Of a stretch of 64,000 nucleotides of DNA, positions 62,311 to 64,000 are shown in pieces. The stretch's first letter is position 1. Each line of letters starts with the position of its first letter. Origin of the DNA: Phycicoccus sonneratiae (GTDB lineage Bacteria > Actinomycetota > Actinomycetes > Actinomycetales > Dermatophilaceae); NCBI RefSeq assembly GCF_016887965.1, contig NZ_JAFDVD010000022.1, forward strand, positions 22,056-86,055, in the 5' to 3' direction. The notes under the pieces were generated by a model. It saw only the letters and a list, made by a program, of their open reading frames with translations, ran no database searches and had not been told where the DNA came from. The position numbers were made by a program, and so were the translations under genes.

Positions 62311-63005
62311 CCGACCTCATCGACACCACGGAGATGTACCTCCGCACCATCTTCGAGCTCGAGGAGGAGGGCATCGTCCCGCTCCGCGCCCGCATCGCCG
62401 AGCGCCTCGGCCACTCCGGCCCCACCGTCTCCCAGACGGTCGCGCGGATGGAGCGCGACGGCCTGCTCGCCGTCGCCGGCGACCGGCACCTCGAGCTGAG
62501 CGAGCACGGGCGGCTGCTCGCCACCCGGGTCATGCGCAAGCACCGCATCGCCGAGCGGCTGCTCGTCGACGTCATCGGCCTCGAGTGGGAGTACGTCCAC
62601 GACGAGGCGTGCCGGTGGGAGCACGTGATGTCCGACCGCGTCGAGCGCAAGATCCTCGCGATCCTCCCCGACCACCAGGAGTCGCCCTACGGCAACCCGA
62701 TCCCCGGGCTCGACGAGCTCGGCGAGACCGGCGAGACCGTCGACTTCCGCTCCGGGCTGAGCACCCTCGACGCCGTCGCCGCCGAGGAGCCGCTGGCCGT
62801 CGTCGTGCGGCGGATCGGCGAGCCGGTGCAGGTCGACCACGAGGCGTTGGCCCTGCTCACGAGCGCGGGGCTGCTGCCCGGCCAGCCGGCCCGGGTCCGC
62901 CGCGACGGCACGCGGGTCGTCGTCTTCCACGAGGGTGCCGACGAGGCCACGGGGGTCTCGCTGCCGGCCGACATCGCCGGCCACGTCTTCGTCGCCCGCG
63001 CCTGA
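62307..63005 (+). CDS. ideR: Iron-dependent repressor IdeR/DtxR
   Basis: 232 residues. N-terminal helix-turn-helix (about 22-55), metal and dimer domain, and C-terminal SH3-like domain (about 150-232). The ligands match IdeR numbering: Met10, Cys102, Glu105, His106 and His79, Glu83, His98. HDEACRWEHVMSD is nearly invariant. With Fe(II) it would repress siderophore genes and activate iron storage. Starts without a leader. Confidence 0.95.
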   Translation: MTDLIDTTEMYLRTIFELEEEGIVPLRARIAERLGHSGPTVSQTVARMERDGLLAVAGDRHLELSEHGRLLATRVMRKHRIAERLLVDVIGLEWEYVHDEACRWEHVMSDRVERKILAILPDHQESPYGNPIPGLDELGETGETVDFRSGLSTLDAVAAEEPLAVVVRRIGEPVQVDHEALALLTSAGLLPGQPARVRRDGTRVVVFHEGADEATGVSLPADIAGHVFVARA

Positions 63006-63046
63006 CCCTTCGGCCCCCGACGTGACCGGTCGAACAGCCGAACCGC

Positions 63047-63062
63047 GTTACCCAAACGTGAC
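63047..63062 (+). promoter_or_regulatory. Direct GTNAC repeats (MtrA-like site)
   Basis: GTTAC (63047-63051) and GTGAC (63058-63062), 11 bp apart, resemble the direct repeats described for MtrA. A further GTGAC is at 63022. TACGGT (63082-63087) is a likely -10 about 20 bp downstream. Confidence 0.4.
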
Positions 63063-63126
63063 ATCGGCGTCCCTCGTGCCGTACGGTGGCCGCTGAGCCG
63101 TACCCACCCCGGAAGATGACTCTGCT

Positions 63127-63900
63127 GTGCCCTCCCCCTCTCGTACCCCCGGCCGGCGCCGTGCGCCCGGCCGCGTCCGCCGCCTCCCCGACGGCTTCCC
63201 CGGTCTCGGGGCGTCGTGGGCGGTCAAGTCCGCCGCCGGCCTCTGCGTCGTCGGTGGCGCCGCCGTCGCCCTGACCGTCCCGGCCGAGCAGGCCGACGCC
63301 GAGGCCGACACCTCGCCCGCGGCCTCGGTCGCCACCGCCGCGCTCGTCCAGCGCAGCGGCTTCGAGGCCGCCTCCCGCTCGCGCGCCGACCGCGACGACC
63401 CGGCCCCCGCCGTCGCCGCCCCCACCGGCAGCCGCCCGGTGCAGCCCGCGCCCGTCGGCGTCGCCGGCGTCAAGGCCGTCGCCAAGCCGAAGCCCACCGA
63501 GACGGCCGCGTCCTCCGGCGGCTCCTCGTCCGCCGCGGCGCCCACGGGCTCCTGGTCCGGCAAGACGACCGCGCGCTGCACGAACATCGGCCTCATCCCG
63601 AACGCGGTCGGCATCTGCTCGGCCGTCGACTCGCTCTTCGGGCCGCCGACCATCGGCGGCCGGCGCGCCACCGCGGACGAGCACGGCACCGGCCAGGCCA
63701 TCGACTTCATGATCTCCGGCGCCTCGCAGGGCGACGCCATCGCGGCGTGGGTCCAGCAGAACGTCGGCAAGTTCAACGTCAAGTACCTCATCTGGCAGCA
63801 GCGCTACTGGGCGCCGGGCGAGGGCTGGAGCACGATGGAGGACCGTGGCTCGCCCACCGCGAACCACTACGACCACGTGCACGTGACGGTCAACTACTGA
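63127..63900 (+). CDS. Secreted LAS-type peptidase-like protein
   Basis: 257 residues. A basic start and a hydrophobic segment (about 30-50) form a signal or anchor, then an Ala/Ser/Pro linker (60-140). The C-terminal 110 residues have DEHGTGQAIDFM and NHYDHVHVTVNY, the His, Asp and HxH metal ligands of the peptidase M15/LAS fold. Relatives act on peptidoglycan. The GTG has GGAAG 11 nt upstream. Confidence 0.85.
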   Translation: MPSPSRTPGRRRAPGRVRRLPDGFPGLGASWAVKSAAGLCVVGGAAVALTVPAEQADAEADTSPAASVATAALVQRSGFEAASRSRADRDDPAPAVAAPTGSRPVQPAPVGVAGVKAVAKPKPTETAASSGGSSSAAAPTGSWSGKTTARCTNIGLIPNAVGICSAVDSLFGPPTIGGRRATADEHGTGQAIDFMISGASQGDAIAAWVQQNVGKFNVKYLIWQQRYWAPGEGWSTMEDRGSPTANHYDHVHVTVNY

Positions 63901-63929
63901 CCCGCCCGCCCGCACCGCGGGCCCCGGCC

Positions 63930-64000
63930 GCGGCCCCCCCCCCCCCCGGGGCGGGGGGGGGGGGCGGCGCGGGGGGGGCGGGGGCGGCCCCCACCCCCCC
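63930..64000. other. Low-complexity C/G end, probable assembly artefact
   Basis: Long runs of C and G with no other bases except rare A, unlike any other part of the window. Looks like low-quality read ends at a contig edge; no gene is called. Confidence 0.8.

Noticed and set aside
63930..64000. G-quadruplex or origin-like element
   Set aside because: Pure C/G runs only at the contig edge are better explained by sequencing artefact.

Overview
The window is a very GC-rich chromosomal segment from an actinomycete. Nearly all codons end in G or C, GTG starts are as common as ATG, and about 65 of 68 stop codons are TGA. It carries families that I know mainly from Actinobacteria (DUF3027, DUF2530, DUF3263, DUF3349, IdeR, a WXG100 protein, an MprA/MprB/PepD-like trio). 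The mix suggests Micrococcales, possibly Intrasporangiaceae; that placement is inference. Base 1 cuts into a transporter gene, and about the last 70 bases are C/G homopolymer that looks like a contig end.

Layout. 1-4.4 kb: partial MFS transporter, lipoprotein, acyl-CoA dehydrogenase, SGNH hydrolase and uracil-DNA glycosylase. 4.4-6.9 kb: arsenic island, arsR divergent from arsI-acr3-arsC. 7-12.4 kb: HAD phosphatase, PLP decarboxylase, DUF3263, then pit with a small membrane protein and a duplicated DUF3349. 12.4-21.1 kb: six overlapping genes for a sugar-type ABC importer, a PHP phosphoesterase and a GH38 alpha-mannosidase, preceded by a repeated operator-like motif. 21.1-22.9 kb: groEL behind two CIRCE elements. 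23-28 kb: NarL-type two-component system, methyltransferase, membrane protein, PhoD phosphatase. 28-35.6 kb: MacB-like ABC exporter, acetyltransferase, lone WXG100 protein, cysM, lactonase-like hydrolase, DUF4031-Nudix fusion, HD-domain protein. 35.6-42.2 kb: DUF2339 membrane protein, HtrA/PepD protease with its MprB/MprA-like two-component system, DUF4190 protein. 42.3-51.9 kb: HMG-CoA lyase, secreted or membrane proteins, transporters, cold-shock protein with DUF3027, NCS2 permease, MarR plus MFS, serC. 52-64 kb: sugar dehydrogenase, citrate synthase, NYN-LOTUS protein, MFS exporters, a 21-bp tandem repeat, pdxH, HEAT protein, SDR plus thioesterase-like protein, IdeR and a secreted LAS-type peptidase.

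How genes work together. Tight GTGA or ATGA overlaps mark operons: ars, the ABC/PHP/mannosidase set, both two-component systems, MarR-MFS and SDR-thioesterase. About 22 genes start 6-8 nt after a TANNNT-like hexamer with no Shine-Dalgarno sequence, so leaderless transcription is probably common. All three TAG stops in the window form the first three bases of the next gene's -10 box.

The most unusual unit is the ABC importer operon. Its gene order matches ugpBAEC-ugpQ, but a PHP hydrolase stands where the phosphodiesterase would be and a GH38 mannosidase follows. This suggests uptake and breakdown of a phosphate-linked mannoside.
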